From Paenibacillus rhizovicinus (GTDB taxonomy: Bacteria > Bacillota > Bacilli > Paenibacillales > Paenibacillaceae): 64,000 nucleotides of DNA. Numbering within the stretch: position 1 is the stretch's first letter; every line of letters begins with the position of its first letter. The DNA is taken from NCBI RefSeq assembly GCF_010365285.1, contig NZ_CP048286.1:978001-1042000 (forward strand), in the 5' to 3' direction. Positions 7,730 to 17,350 of this stretch are shown piece after piece. Below the pieces are notes generated by a model, which was not told the origin of the DNA, ran no database searches, and worked only from the letters and a program-made list of their open reading frames with translations. The position numbers and the translations under genes are program-made.

Positions 7730-8977
7730 TCAGCTGTTCAATACGATCGCTTCGTCATCGAGACTAAGCCCGGCAACGACCGTCCTTCCGAGCGGCGTCA
7801 TTCGGATGACTTGACCATGCTCGGCATGCTCGCCGATGCGAAGCAAGCCCAGATGCATCATCATCCCGATCAGGCGCTGCTCAAGAATGGTTTCAGATTG
7901 GTCGTAGAAGAACGGTTTAACGTAAGGGGTTAGCGTACGCATGATCGTTTCGGCTCTCACCCAGCGGCTTCCGAGCTTATCGATCCAATGGGCCAGCGAC
8001 CTGATATTCGGAATCGGTCCTTTATAGAGCCGAAGCCAGAATTGATACAGCTTGTCCGTTCCTTCCGCCGTTCGCAGCGCTTGACGTTCCTTGCCCGCAG
8101 GCGTCAGCTCAAGCAGCTCGTTATGCTCGGCAATCCATCCTTGATAGAAACAGTAGTCGTACAGGAGCGAGAAACGGTTCGGGTATTCTTTGATCTTGCG
8201 GCCATAGCCAAATCTCCATTCGCCCTTGCCGGGCAGCGGCTCCTTCACGCCGAACAGCTCGAGCAGCTGCAGAATGGTGCGTTTGTACATCATGCCTTCC
8301 GAAGTTAACGGCACTTCATTGAGATGGATGAACGTCAGCAGATGAACAATATCTTCGCCCATCAGCATTTGCTCGTCCCGGTAAGCATGAGGCTCGTCAT
8401 CGGTATACTCGACCTCGGAAGCCAATCTGCGCTCCATCGACTGCTTGAACCGTTCTTTCAAATCGCTCGGCACTTGAAACAGATAACGTTCAGGTCCCGC
8501 ATAACCGTTGAACAACCAGCCGTATTGCTTAAAGCGCGAAATCGTTTCACGCGGGCCGCTCTCGGGTTCAGGCCGTTCTTTGGCCGGCTTGCTTTTGCCC
8601 GTTCGCTTGGCAGCCGACGATTTAGCCGCGGTTTTCTTGACTGGCGATGCCGCGCTTGCAGCTTCATCCGTCCGCGTATCTGCCGGCGCCTCATTCTGAC
8701 TTCCGGGACTGGCGAACTTGCTCTGCTGCACTCTGGCGATTAACTCCTCCAGGCTGAACGCATCTCTTGCATCGAATAGCAGCGAATTCATAAACCTCAG
8801 ATCCTCGAGTTTCAAAGCGCCGATCTGCGCTTCGAACACTTCCCTGCGATTCACCGTCGATAAAATCGACTGAATGAGCTCGTTCTTCGAATTCCCGTTG
8901 CACTCGCATTGATAGGTTGTCGCAATTCGGCTCAGCTGACCGATATCCGCATAGCTGAGCATATCCGCTAGTTTCAT
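7730..8977 (-). CDS. Unrecognised 415-residue cytoplasmic protein
   Basis: Start at 8977 follows CGGAGGGCGG. The N-terminal 95 residues look like a small helical SAP/winged-helix-type domain (KLADMLSYADIGQLSRIA ... NELIQSILSTVNRREVF). Residues about 100-145 are a low-complexity linker rich in Ala, Lys, Ser and Pro. The C-terminal 270 residues are globular with aromatic-rich stretches (YGWLFNGYAGPERYLF, RFSLLYDYCFYQGWI) and end in an acidic tail. No membrane segment or catalytic motif recognised. It could be a DNA- or RNA-associated protein from the helical head plus basic linker, but this is only inference. Monocistronic. Confidence 0.8.
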   Translation of the reverse strand: MKLADMLSYADIGQLSRIATTYQCECNGNSKNELIQSILSTVNRREVFEAQIGALKLEDLRFMNSLLFDARDAFSLEELIARVQQSKFASPGSQNEAPADTRTDEAASAASPVKKTAAKSSAAKRTGKSKPAKERPEPESGPRETISRFKQYGWLFNGYAGPERYLFQVPSDLKERFKQSMERRLASEVEYTDDEPHAYRDEQMLMGEDIVHLLTFIHLNEVPLTSEGMMYKRTILQLLELFGVKEPLPGKGEWRFGYGRKIKEYPNRFSLLYDYCFYQGWIAEHNELLELTPAGKERQALRTAEGTDKLYQFWLRLYKGPIPNIRSLAHWIDKLGSRWVRAETIMRTLTPYVKPFFYDQSETILEQRLIGMMMHLGLLRIGEHAEHGQVIRMTPLGRTVVAGLSLDDEAIVLNS

Positions 8978-9058
8978 ACGCCGCCCTCCGTTCCCGGTCC
9001 CTATTGAAGGATTACTATCATTATGGGAACATTGGCGATTTTTATAACATCACCTATG

Positions 9059-9099
9059 AAAAAAAGCCGTTAGCCTTGCATAAATGCAAGAATAACGAC
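9059..9099 (-). terminator. Terminator after the histidine phosphatase gene
   Basis: Minus strand GTCGTTATTCTTGCA-TTTA-TGCAAGGCTAACGGC, nearly perfect 15-bp stem, followed by TTTTTTTC. Confidence 0.9.
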
Positions 9100-9118
9100 T
9101 GATCGTGGACGTAAGATT

Positions 9119-9706
9119 TTATTGTTGAAGCTGCTCTAGATGAAGGGTGCAATTGTGCAGGATCGGGCTCCATCCGCTGCCTTCCCGCTCCAAGACGGAG
9201 AAGGAAAGATTGTGGATCGGCTTATCGCTCCATTCCCTGCACATCGCCTGCAGCAGCTGCGCAAGAAGGCTGCCGTGCGTTACGACGAGAAGATTGCGAT
9301 CCGGATACGAGGCGGCGGCTTCTTCGACGAATGACAGCGCCCGCGAAAGGAGCTGTTCATCCGTCTCCTGCCCGCTGTCGCGTTTCTTCCAATCCGGACC
9401 CCAGAGAGCGAGCCGCTCTTCCGCCGTCGTTCCTTCGACTTCGCCGTAGAACCGTTCGCGCAACCGCTTATCCGGATCCAGCAACGGAATACCGAGCGCC
9501 CCGGCAATCATTTCGGCGGTTTGCTTCGCGCGCTGCAAGTCGCTCGAGATGACCGCGTCCCATTTCATCGGTTCATGGACGAGACGGTGCGCAAGCGCCT
9601 GTGCCTGGCGGAATCCCTCCGAATTAAGCGGGATGTCCGTCTGACCTTGAATTTTACCAAGTTCATTCCATTCCGTTTGTCCATGCCGAATGAGTCCGAT
9701 CCGCAA
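9119..9706 (-). CDS. Histidine phosphatase (phosphoglycerate mutase-like superfamily)
   Basis: 195 residues, TTG start (AGAAGG about 8 bases upstream). The catalytic RHGQTEWN motif is at residues 8-15, SDLQRAKQTAEMI is the conserved second block, ERFYGEVEGTTAEE supplies the acid and VVTHGSLLAQLL the second His. Such enzymes form a phospho-His intermediate; substrates range from sugar phosphates to cobalamin intermediates and cannot be told from sequence here. Single gene flanked by terminators. Confidence 0.9.
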   Translation of the reverse strand: MRIGLIRHGQTEWNELGKIQGQTDIPLNSEGFRQAQALAHRLVHEPMKWDAVISSDLQRAKQTAEMIAGALGIPLLDPDKRLRERFYGEVEGTTAEERLALWGPDWKKRDSGQETDEQLLSRALSFVEEAAASYPDRNLLVVTHGSLLAQLLQAMCREWSDKPIHNLSFSVLEREGSGWSPILHNCTLHLEQLQQ

Positions 9707-9727
9707 TTGAGCGACCTTCTTTCAAAT

Positions 9728-9755
9728 TAAAAATCTCCAGCGAAGAGGCTGGAGT
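9728..9755 (-). terminator. Terminator after the anti-sigma gene
   Basis: Minus strand ACTCCAGC-CTCTTC-GCTGGAGA followed by TTTTTAATTT. Confidence 0.88.
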
Positions 9756-9786
9756 CTTGCCGTATGCCTGTGTATTTATGTATGCG

Positions 9787-10389
9787 TCAATGTCGCGTTC
9801 GTGAAAACCAATTCAGTATAAGCAGCGTCATAATAATACCGAGCAGCGACAACGCAACGTAGTATTGCGGAATGGTCGGCACCATATTCAAGACGATTGG
9901 ATCGCTTATGCTGGCAACTGGTACGTCGGCGTAGAAGGAAGCGCTGATTACGGAATCGTCGCTGGCCGCGTTTGCCGTTTCGATCAAACCGGTCAATTTA
10001 GCGACTTCCGCCGTAGAAGAACCGTGATTGCCGGTCACCACATAGAACAAGCCTACCACGAACATCGCCAAACAGCAGGCAATGATCGCCGTCACGTTCC
10101 GCCGGAACGCCTTGGAGAATTGATAGCTTCTGCTCGGAACCGGCATGAACCAGGACTGTTCCGCATAAATTCGGTCCATGACACCATGATTCACGTGATC
10201 CATCGGTCCGATGGCTTCGGTATCCTCGGAGAAGAAACGAATGAGCTGCTCGCTTTCTTCCCAAATTCGAAACTCCTCCCTGCATGCTTCGCAGGTTCGG
10301 AGATGATCATCTACTTGTTTGCGTTCGCTGTCATCTTCGGTTAAGTCCCAATAAACACCGAACGATTGCTGCGCGTCCTGGCAGTTCAT
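9787..10389 (-). CDS. Zinc-binding anti-sigma factor, membrane anchored
   Basis: 200 residues. Residues 1-45 hold the ZAS-type motif H-x3-C-x2-C (HLRTCEAC at about 29-36) that contacts ECF sigma factors. A basic stretch (FSKAFRRN) precedes the first membrane helix (TAIIACCLAMFVVGLFYVV, about 100-119); a second hydrophobic segment lies near the C-terminus (VALSLLGIIMTLLILNWF), giving a short external loop. Overlaps the sigma gene by 4 bases (ATGA), the usual coupling of such pairs. The signal sensed is unknown. Confidence 0.88.
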   Translation of the reverse strand: MNCQDAQQSFGVYWDLTEDDSERKQVDDHLRTCEACREEFRIWEESEQLIRFFSEDTEAIGPMDHVNHGVMDRIYAEQSWFMPVPSRSYQFSKAFRRNVTAIIACCLAMFVVGLFYVVTGNHGSSTAEVAKLTGLIETANAASDDSVISASFYADVPVASISDPIVLNMVPTIPQYYVALSLLGIIMTLLILNWFSRTRH

Positions 10390-10982
10390 CGCATTTTCAT
10401 CCCCTCGTACTCTTCCAGCATAGGCGATTCGCCAAAATATGGTTCCAGCTGAACCTTAACGCTGCTGCGCGCACGGAACAAGAGCGATTTCACGGAGCTT
10501 ACGGTTTGACCGAGAATATTGGCGATTTCTTGATAATCCAATTGGTCGTACTCACGTAAAATAAGCGCGGAACGCTGCTTCTCAGGCAAGCTGTTAATCG
10601 CTTCGCGAACCATCGACATCCGCTCGTTCTGAAGCAGACGCTGTTCGGGAACGGCTTCCGGCGGCGCAATCGGCACAAAACCGACTTCGTCGAACGAAAC
10701 ATTGCCCGCTTTTTGTTTGCGAAGTTCGCTGAGCACCGTATTTCTTGCGATCGTGTACAGCCAAGTTGAAAAGGAAGCATCGACTTCCCTGAAGGAGTGA
10801 AGACTGCGATACGCTTTGTAAAAGGTTTCCGAGCATAGATCCTCTGCCAGCAGTTCGAGCTTAGCGCTCTTCAACATGTGGAAGATAAAGGCAAGGATTT
10901 TACGTTGGTAACGCCCCATCAACTCCGAATACAGCTGTATGTTTCCATCTTTGATTTCGCGTATAAGCTGGGAATCCGTCAT
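10386..10982 (-). CDS. ECF-type RNA polymerase sigma factor
   Basis: 198 residues. Region 2: LAEDLCSETFYKAYRSLHSF ... FSTWLYTIARNTVLSELRKQ (about 47-91), the -10 recognition part. Region 4: SLPEKQRSALILREYDQLDY ... VSSVKSLLFRARSSVK (about 130-176), a helix-turn-helix for the -35. Start has AAGGAGGGTCG upstream. The sigma and anti-sigma genes form a two-gene unit. Closest B. subtilis relatives by feel are SigW/SigX-type sigma factors, but the group is not assigned. Confidence 0.93.
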   Translation of the reverse strand: MTDSQLIREIKDGNIQLYSELMGRYQRKILAFIFHMLKSAKLELLAEDLCSETFYKAYRSLHSFREVDASFSTWLYTIARNTVLSELRKQKAGNVSFDEVGFVPIAPPEAVPEQRLLQNERMSMVREAINSLPEKQRSALILREYDQLDYQEIANILGQTVSSVKSLLFRARSSVKVQLEPYFGESPMLEEYEGMKMR

Positions 10983-11291
10983 CGCGGGCGACCCTCCTTG
11001 GCCTTAGGAGTGCTCCCGCATCGGTTTATACATTGTACCGACACGTGAGTAAAAAGTTGCGCGATCATTAAAAAAATGTTTCCTCGCTTTATCACTTATT
11101 TGATTTCGAGATATAAATCCAAATTCCTGCTTCTTTCGACACAATGGCAATCCCCACTTTTTTACATAACCTACACCGATTGTAACATGGCCGATGCTTC
11201 GCTAGGGTAAATTATTCACAAATAATTGAATGGATGAGTGAGATCTCCCAAGTTATCGACGTACTGCAGGCCCGAAAAGTTCCACGCAGAC
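10983..11291. other. Intergenic region upstream of the ECF sigma gene
   Basis: No convincing gene. AT-rich, holds the possible ECF promoter listed separately. A 67-codon frame (11216-11419, minus) runs through the tyrA terminator and has no ribosome site, so it is not called. Confidence 0.7.
11035..11063 (-). promoter_or_regulatory. Possible ECF-sigma (autoregulatory) promoter
   Basis: Minus strand GCGCAACTTTTT (from 11063), then 15 bases after CAAC, then CGGTAC (11040-11035). AAC-type -35 plus CG-type -10 is the ECF pattern, and the site lies about 55 bases before the sigma start, as expected for autoregulation. No sigma-A promoter of similar quality was seen here. Confidence 0.45.
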
Positions 11292-11321
11292 AAAAAAAAA
11301 AGACCGCCTATAAAGGCGGCC
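11292..11321 (-). terminator. Terminator after tyrA
   Basis: Minus strand GGCCGCC-TTTATA-GGCGGTC followed by nine T's. Ends the hisC-tyrA unit. Confidence 0.93.
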
Positions 11322-11436
11322 CCGCAAATTCTGCGATGGATTTGGATAGGAGTGGAGAGAAACCATACTGTACTTTTATTATATGTATACGTTTTCATTT
11401 TGTCAATAAGCGTTTTCAAAATAGACCCAATCGCTT

Positions 11437-12528
11437 TTAAAAATGGACCGCGTATCCGATTTCTCCCAGACGCTCGACCGCACGGTCCAAATCGTCCTGC
11501 TTTCTGAAGCTGAGCCGGAGCACGCCGGGTACGTCTTCCCTGCTCTCGATGATTTGCACGTTGCTCAAGTTAATGGCGCTGTTTCCAAGCTCCGTTGCCA
11601 CTTTCCCGATAATGCCGGGATGATCGGGCACGTCGATATAACATTCGTAAATCGAATGGATCATGCCTTTGCGGCGTTCAGGCAGCTTGCTGCGGAATTC
11701 GCCTGCTTCCTTGAATGCGGTCTCTACGGCTTCGCCGTTCTCGTTCTCCAGCATGTCGATAAATGTTTCCATGCCTGACTGCCATTCTTTCAGCAGCTTC
11801 AGCAGCACGTCCCGGTTGTTGACGAGAATGTCTCGCCATACGACAGGGTCGCTGGCCGCGATGCGGGTGATGTCCCGGAATCCGCCTGCGGCAAGCAGGC
11901 TGTAGAGCGAATTGCTTTGACTGTAGCCGCGGACAAGGTTGACGAGCGCAACTGCGATAATATGCGGCAAATGGCTGATCGCGCCAACGATTTCATCATG
12001 CTCTTCAGGATGGACATGAACGATATGCGCTTTGGTGTAAGCCAGCAGATCCGTCAATTTATCAATGTACGGCTGCGGTGTCTCCGCCTCAGGGGTCAGT
12101 ACGTAGAAAGCATTTTCGAACAGATATAAGGATGCCGCTTCCACGCCGGAACGTTCGGAACCCGCCATCGGGTGTCCGCCGATAAATACGGCGTCGCCCA
12201 GACGGGCTTGTCTCGCGCAAGCCGCGACGGAGGCTTTGGTACTGCCTACATCGGTAATGATGCAGCCTGGCTTCAGATCAAGCTGGCTGAGTTCGTGCAC
12301 GTACGATTCGAGCGAACCGACGGGCACGCACAGAAATATAAAATCCGCGCCTTCTGCAGCCTCGCGAAGAGACATCGTCACATGATCGACGACGCCCCGC
12401 TCGAGGTATTTGGCAGCGGAAGATTCGCGTATGGCATGACCGACTACGGTAATGCCCGGCTTGCCTTTGAAGCAAAGCCCGAGCGAGCCGCCGATCAAGC
12501 CGACGCCGAATATCGCTATTTTTGTCAT
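11437..12528 (-). CDS. tyrA: Prephenate dehydrogenase with C-terminal ACT domain
   Basis: 363 residues. N-terminal NAD site IAIFGVGLIGGSLG (3-16), catalytic-region motifs GGHPMAGSERSG (about 133-144) and HDEIVGAISHLPH (about 181-193), C-terminal ACT domain from about residue 292 (YIDVPDHPGIIGKVATELG). Oxidatively decarboxylates prephenate to 4-hydroxyphenylpyruvate for tyrosine. The ACT domain suggests tyrosine feedback control. Lies 4 bases after hisC, as in B. subtilis; no aroE follows here, a terminator does. Confidence 0.96.
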   Translation of the reverse strand: MTKIAIFGVGLIGGSLGLCFKGKPGITVVGHAIRESSAAKYLERGVVDHVTMSLREAAEGADFIFLCVPVGSLESYVHELSQLDLKPGCIITDVGSTKASVAACARQARLGDAVFIGGHPMAGSERSGVEAASLYLFENAFYVLTPEAETPQPYIDKLTDLLAYTKAHIVHVHPEEHDEIVGAISHLPHIIAVALVNLVRGYSQSNSLYSLLAAGGFRDITRIAASDPVVWRDILVNNRDVLLKLLKEWQSGMETFIDMLENENGEAVETAFKEAGEFRSKLPERRKGMIHSIYECYIDVPDHPGIIGKVATELGNSAINLSNVQIIESREDVPGVLRLSFRKQDDLDRAVERLGEIGYAVHF

Positions 12529-12532
12529 GATG

Positions 12533-13630
12533 TTAACCTAGCACCGCCGCTTCTGTAAGTACGGATTCCAGAGCCGCAATGAATGCTTCGTTCTGCTCTT
12601 GGCTGCCGATCGTAATTCGGATATATGTCGGGTAATGCTTCCAGTTCGCGCGCGCAATGACGCCTCTGCGAAGCAGTCCGTCGAAAGCTTGACCGGATGG
12701 CAGCTTCACGTCAACCATGATGAAATTGCCGTGCGCTTCGTAATATTGGAGACCCATGCGATCAAATTCCTTGCACATATAGGCTTTGCCTTCGGCATTG
12801 CGCGTTACGCACGAATTCAGGAACTCGACGTCTGCCAGCGATGCCACTGCCGCTGCTTGCGCCATCCGCGTCGTATTGAACGGCTCGCGCACTTGATTGA
12901 CCATGCGGATCAAATCAGCATGTCCTGCGCCGTAGCCGATGCGGAGCGAAGCCAGTCCGTAGGCTTTGGAGAACGTTCGCAGCAAGATGACGTTCTTGAA
13001 CTCGCGCATGAATGCCAGGCTGTCCGGGAAAGCACCGTCCGTTACATATTCGATATAAGCTTCGTCCAGCGCCACGATCACATTCGATGGCACTTGGCGG
13101 ATAAACGCGTCCAGCTCCTCGTGACGGATGATCGTACCGGTCGGGTTATTCGGGTTGCACACCCAAACGATCTTCGTGCGGTCGGTGATTCGGGCCAGCA
13201 TCGCGGGCAAATCATGCGTGCCGTCCTTCAGCGGAACCTCAATGCACGTTGCCCCTTCGATGACCGCGTTATGGCGATATTGCGGGAACGTTTCGTTCGC
13301 CATGATCGTTTCGTCGCCCGGCGTCAAGAACGCGCGCACCAGCATCAGAATGACTTCGTCGGATCCGGCGCCGAATATCAACTGGTTCCGTTCGATGCCC
13401 AAATGTTCGGCGACCGCTGCCGCAAGCTCCGTGCTGAAGCTGTCGGGATATATGCTAATGTTTTCAAATTCCTTGAGAATCGCAGCTTTCGCTTGTTCCG
13501 AGCATCCGAATGGATTCTCGTTCGACGCCAGCTTGATGACATCGTTCAAGCCTAATTCGCGTTTGACCTCTTCGATCGGTTTGCCGGGCTGATAGACGGG
13601 CAAGCTGACGATACTTTGTTTAGGTTGCAT
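12533..13630 (-). CDS. hisC: Histidinol-phosphate / aromatic aminotransferase
   Basis: 365 residues from the ATG at 13630 (GAGGTGATT just upstream; the GTG three codons earlier overlaps this site). Fold-type I PLP enzyme: SNENPFG (38-44), NPNNPTG, and FSKAYGLASLRIGYG with the PLP-binding Lys. In Bacillus the same enzyme serves histidine synthesis and the last step to tyrosine and phenylalanine, which explains its place next to tyrA and after trpA. Separated from trpA by a terminator, so it may have its own promoter. Confidence 0.95.
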   Translation of the reverse strand: MQPKQSIVSLPVYQPGKPIEEVKRELGLNDVIKLASNENPFGCSEQAKAAILKEFENISIYPDSFSTELAAAVAEHLGIERNQLIFGAGSDEVILMLVRAFLTPGDETIMANETFPQYRHNAVIEGATCIEVPLKDGTHDLPAMLARITDRTKIVWVCNPNNPTGTIIRHEELDAFIRQVPSNVIVALDEAYIEYVTDGAFPDSLAFMREFKNVILLRTFSKAYGLASLRIGYGAGHADLIRMVNQVREPFNTTRMAQAAAVASLADVEFLNSCVTRNAEGKAYMCKEFDRMGLQYYEAHGNFIMVDVKLPSGQAFDGLLRRGVIARANWKHYPTYIRITIGSQEQNEAFIAALESVLTEAAVLG

Positions 13631-13775
13631 AGTAATCACCTCGTAAAATGGTTCATTGCTCGATTGTTATTCCAACATTGTCTCATATGTCGATCGTATT
13701 TAAAAGAGTAAAACCGATATTTCTTTCGCGCTTCTACGCTTCTACGCACAGAAGCGAAGGTTTACGCGCCGCTAA

Positions 13776-13815
13776 CGCAAAAAGAGCCTCCGGCGGCCTC
13801 GGCCACCGAAAGCTC
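13776..13815 (-). terminator. Terminator of the trp operon
   Basis: Minus strand GAGCTTTCGGTGGCC-GAG-GCCGCCGGAGGCTC, a long stem with G-U pairs, followed by TTTTTGCG. Lies 26 bases after the trpA stop. Confidence 0.88.
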
Positions 13816-13841
13816 TCCCGTCAAATCCGTTCCCGTCAAGC

Positions 13842-14663
13842 TCAGCCCTTCAGCCCGCTGACGAACGCGCGGATCTGCGCAAGTCCTTCCTGCTTCGTTT
13901 CGGACGCTTGCAGCAGCGGCACGACCTCTTCGATCTTGCGCACGATGGCGCTGCCGACGATTACGCCGTCCGCTTGCTTGCTGAAACGTTCCACTTGCTC
14001 GCGGCTGGAAATACCGAAGCCAACCGCGATCGGCGTATCGGTCGCGCTGCGAACCGTCGACAGAAACTCGTCGATCCCTTGGTGGAAATCGGCGCGAACG
14101 CCGGTTACGCCAAGCGAGGACACGCAGTAGACGAACCCGCGCGCCTTCGCGGCAATGCGTTTCACCCGGTCGTTCGAAGTCGGCGCCACGAGCGGAATCA
14201 GATGAATGCCCGTATCTTCGGCCATGGCACGAAGTTCGGCATCCTCTTCGATCGGCAGATCCGGAATGATCATGCCGCTGATGCCTTTGGCCGCAATCAG
14301 CTCGAAGAAGGGTTCCAGTCCGTATTGAAAAATCGGATTGTAGTACGAGAACAAGATAAACGGCAGCTTCACGCCTGCCTGGCGCGATTGCGCCGCGACT
14401 TCGATGACGTCGGCCAGCGTAACGCGCGCATTGGCCAGTGCCCGTTCCGACGCGCGTTGAATGACCGGACCGTCCGCGAGCGGGTCCGAGTACGGCACGC
14501 CCAGTTCGATCATATCGGCGCCGGCTTGTTCCATCGCCTGGATGATTTCAACGGAAGTCGCCAGATCGGGATCCCCGATCGTTATGAACGGGATCAGCGC
14601 CGTGCGGCCTTCTTCGCGAAGCCGTTGAAACGCTGCATCGATTTCGTTGATTTGGATGCCCAT
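13842..14663 (-). CDS. trpA: Tryptophan synthase alpha subunit
   Basis: 273 residues. ALIPFITIGDPD (19-30), ELGVPYSDPLADGP with the catalytic acids, and PIAVGFGISSREQ near the phosphate site are standard TrpA motifs. Cleaves indole-3-glycerol phosphate to indole, channelled to TrpB. Last gene of the trp operon, 4 bases after trpB. Confidence 0.97.
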   Translation of the reverse strand: MGIQINEIDAAFQRLREEGRTALIPFITIGDPDLATSVEIIQAMEQAGADMIELGVPYSDPLADGPVIQRASERALANARVTLADVIEVAAQSRQAGVKLPFILFSYYNPIFQYGLEPFFELIAAKGISGMIIPDLPIEEDAELRAMAEDTGIHLIPLVAPTSNDRVKRIAAKARGFVYCVSSLGVTGVRADFHQGIDEFLSTVRSATDTPIAVGFGISSREQVERFSKQADGVIVGSAIVRKIEEVVPLLQASETKQEGLAQIRAFVSGLKG

Positions 14664-14667
14664 GCGA

Positions 14668-15861
14668 TTATAAGCCTCCTTCGAGATAACCCATGATGGC
14701 TTGTACGTCTTTGTCTCCGCGGCCGGACAAGTTGACGACGACGATTTGGTCGCTGCCGAGCGTCGGCGCCAGCTTCATCACTTGCGCGATGGCATGCGCG
14801 GATTCCAATGCCGGAATGATGCCCTCCGTGCGCGACAGCAGCTGAAGCGCCTCGAGCGCTTCCGCATCCGTGATCGGCACGTAGGCAGCGCGTTCCGTAT
14901 CTTTCAAATAGGAATGCTCCGGTCCGATGCCCGGATAATCAAGACCTGCGGAAATCGAATGCGCCGGCAGCACTTGGCCGTGTTCGTCTTGAAGGACATA
15001 GCTGAGCGAGCCTTGGAATACGCCGTGACGGCCCTTGGTCATCGTAGCTGCATGCTCCTCGGTCTCAACGCCGCGTCCCGCCGCCTCGACACCGATCAGC
15101 TTCACGGATTCATCTTCGATGAACGGATAGAACATGCCGATCGCATTGCTGCCTCCGCCTACCGCAGCGATAATGTAATCGGGCAGACGGCCGGCTTCTT
15201 TGACGATTTGCTGTCTTGTCTCGTCGCCGATAATACGCTGGAAATCACGAACCATCATCGGATATGGATGCGGTCCCGTAGCGGAACCGAGAATGTAATA
15301 CGTATCGTCTACGTTGCTGACCCAGTAACGTAGCGTTTCGTTGCAAGCGTCCTTCAGCGTACGCGTGCCGGACGTGACCGGAACGACTTCGGCGCCGAGC
15401 AGGTTCATGCGGAATACGTTCAGCTCCTGCCGCTTCGTATCTTCTTCCCCCATGAACACTTTGCATTCCAGCCCCAGCAATGCGGCTACTGTCGCGGAAG
15501 CTACGCCATGCTGGCCTGCGCCGGTCTCGGCGATGATCTTCGTTTTGCCCATTCGTTTGGCAAGCACGCCTTGGCCGATCGCATTGTTGATTTTATGAGC
15601 GCCGGTATGGTTCAAATCTTCCCGCTTCAAGTAAATCTGCGCGCCGCCGAGATGCTCAGTCAACCGCTTTGCATAGTACAACGACGTCGGACGGCCTGAA
15701 TATTTCGTCAATAACGAATGTATTTCCGCGATAAATTCAGGGTCTTTCGAATAATGCTTGTAGGCTTCTTCCAGTTCGATCAGCGCGTTCATCAGCGTCT
15801 CGGGCACGTAACGTCCGCCGAATTTTCCAAAGCGCCCGTTCTCATCCGGGACTTGAGTCAT
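14668..15861 (-). CDS. trpB: Tryptophan synthase beta subunit
   Basis: 397 residues, usual length. [12 protein letters not shown], the PLP Lys in [31 protein letters not shown] (phosphate-binding loop) and GRGDKD near the C-terminus are all present. Condenses indole with serine. Start overlaps the trpF stop by 4 bases (ATGA). Confidence 0.98.
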   Translation of the reverse strand: MTQVPDENGRFGKFGGRYVPETLMNALIELEEAYKHYSKDPEFIAEIHSLLTKYSGRPTSLYYAKRLTEHLGGAQIYLKREDLNHTGAHKINNAIGQGVLAKRMGKTKIIAETGAGQHGVASATVAALLGLECKVFMGEEDTKRQELNVFRMNLLGAEVVPVTSGTRTLKDACNETLRYWVSNVDDTYYILGSATGPHPYPMMVRDFQRIIGDETRQQIVKEAGRLPDYIIAAVGGGSNAIGMFYPFIEDESVKLIGVEAAGRGVETEEHAATMTKGRHGVFQGSLSYVLQDEHGQVLPAHSISAGLDYPGIGPEHSYLKDTERAAYVPITDAEALEALQLLSRTEGIIPALESAHAIAQVMKLAPTLGSDQIVVVNLSGRGDKDVQAIMGYLEGGL

Positions 15862-16556
15862 AAACCTTGCACCCTTTCCGCAAAAACTCTAATTTTCGTA
15901 CGATCCTTCACGCCTTCCGTCTCCACGCCGCTCGATATATCGACGCCGTCCGGCGAATACAGGGCCAGCAATTCTCCCACATTATCGGGATCCAAACCGC
16001 CCGCTACATACAAGGGTAAACCGGCCGCAGCCGACTTATATCGGTCGATGACATGCCAAGCGAACGTCTTGCCGGTTCCGCCGCCCGCCGTATCGATAAG
16101 GAACGCATCCACGCAGCCAAGATACGGCGCCAGTCTCTCGGGCCCGTCCGAGCCTTGCTCAGAGGCATCGTTCTCCGTTACGGAGAAGACTTTCCACACC
16201 GCCGTGCCAAACGTGCTGCGGACCTCCTCGCAAAACGCCGGCGATTCCTCGCCATGCAGCTGCACGACGTCGAGCGGAGCCGTACGGAGCGTCTCGCGAA
16301 GCTCGTCTATCGTCGGATTCACGAATACGCCGACCGTGCGCGGGGTACTGCCGTCCAGACTCCGCAGCTTGCGGACCTCCGCAATAAGCTCGGCCGCGAG
16401 CTCGGGAGCGACTTGACGGCGGCTCTTCGCGAATATGAATCCGACCTCGTGAATCGGCAGGCCGTCCATGGACTGAACGGTGCTAGCATCGCGCAGCCCG
16501 CAGATCTTTACGCGCGTCGTGCGGGAAGCGGTGCTGCTTTGATCGAGAGGATGCAT
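15858..16556 (-). CDS. trpF: Phosphoribosylanthranilate isomerase
   Basis: 232 residues from ATG 16556, which shares one base with the trpC stop (TAATG). The longer frame upstream to 16652 is trpC sequence read in another frame. Motifs VKICGLRD (about 16-23, catalytic Cys), VGVFVN, LHGEES, and the catalytic Asp in [14 protein letters not shown]. The N-terminus is about 13 residues longer than minimal TrpF. Converts phosphoribosylanthranilate to CdRP. Confidence 0.95.
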   Translation of the reverse strand: MHPLDQSSTASRTTRVKICGLRDASTVQSMDGLPIHEVGFIFAKSRRQVAPELAAELIAEVRKLRSLDGSTPRTVGVFVNPTIDELRETLRTAPLDVVQLHGEESPAFCEEVRSTFGTAVWKVFSVTENDASEQGSDGPERLAPYLGCVDAFLIDTAGGGTGKTFAWHVIDRYKSAAAGLPLYVAGGLDPDNVGELLALYSPDGVDISSGVETEGVKDRTKIRVFAERVQGL

Positions 16557-17350
16557 TACTTCTTCACCGTACCCATCAGCTGTTCGACCGCCGCGCCTAC
16601 ATCCGCTTGACGCATTAACGACTCGCCGACGAGGATGCCTTTGGCTCCGCATGCTTGAACGAAAGCGACGTCTTCCGGCGTGGCAATCGAACTTTCGCTA
16701 ATTACCGTTACCCCTGGAGGAACGACGCCGATTAAGCGCTCCGTCGTCTTCAAATCGGTTACGAACGTATGCAGATTGCGGTTGTTGATGCCGACAAGCG
16801 TCGCTTTGCCGAGACCCAGCACATCCTGCATTTCTTCTTCGTCATGCACCTCGACCAGAACATCCAGCCCGATCGATTGGGCGATCGTATAGAATTCAGA
16901 AAGCTTGGATGGGCGCAAAATAGAAGCGATCAGCAACACAGCATCTGCGCCTATCAAGCGCGCCTCGTAAATTTGACGATAATCGACAATAAAGTCTTTC
17001 CGCAGCAGCGGCAATTTCACCGCTTCGGAAACTGCAGTCAGATATTCGTTCTTTCCTTGGAAATAATCTTCGTCTGTCAATACGGAAATGCAGTCCGCTC
17101 CGGCTTGTTCATACGTCAGCGCCAATTGGGCCGGGTCGAAATCCGCGCGAATCAGCCCTTTGGAAGGCGATGCCTTCTTAACCTCTGCGATCAGGCCGAC
17201 CGGACGGTTCGTCTGTCCGGCCAGCGCGCGCTCGAAGCCGCGGCAAGGCGCAAGCTCCGCAATCCGGCGCTCTGCCTCAGGCAACGAGAAATGCTCCGCT
17301 AGCTGGTCGACTTCCCGGTTCTTCGTAGCTACGATTTTATCAAGAAACAT
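16556..17350 (-). CDS. trpC: Indole-3-glycerol-phosphate synthase
   Basis: 264 residues. LIAEVKKASPSKG (53-65), CISVLTDEDYFQG, LLRKDFIVD, VLVEVHDEEE, VGINNRNLHTF and VISESSI are the family's barrel motifs with the catalytic Lys and Glu residues. Overlaps trpD by 11 bases, with CAGGAGAG inside the trpD end as ribosome site. Confidence 0.97.
   Translation of the reverse strand: MFLDKIVATKNREVDQLAEHFSLPEAERRIAELAPCRGFERALAGQTNRPVGLIAEVKKASPSKGLIRADFDPAQLALTYEQAGADCISVLTDEDYFQGKNEYLTAVSEAVKLPLLRKDFIVDYRQIYEARLIGADAVLLIASILRPSKLSEFYTIAQSIGLDVLVEVHDEEEMQDVLGLGKATLVGINNRNLHTFVTDLKTTERLIGVVPPGVTVISESSIATPEDVAFVQACGAKGILVGESLMRQADVGAAVEQLMGTVKK

Noticed and set aside
11216-11419. 67-codon frame downstream of tyrA
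   Set aside because: Runs straight through the tyrA terminator hairpin and T-run, has no ribosome site and an implausible composition.
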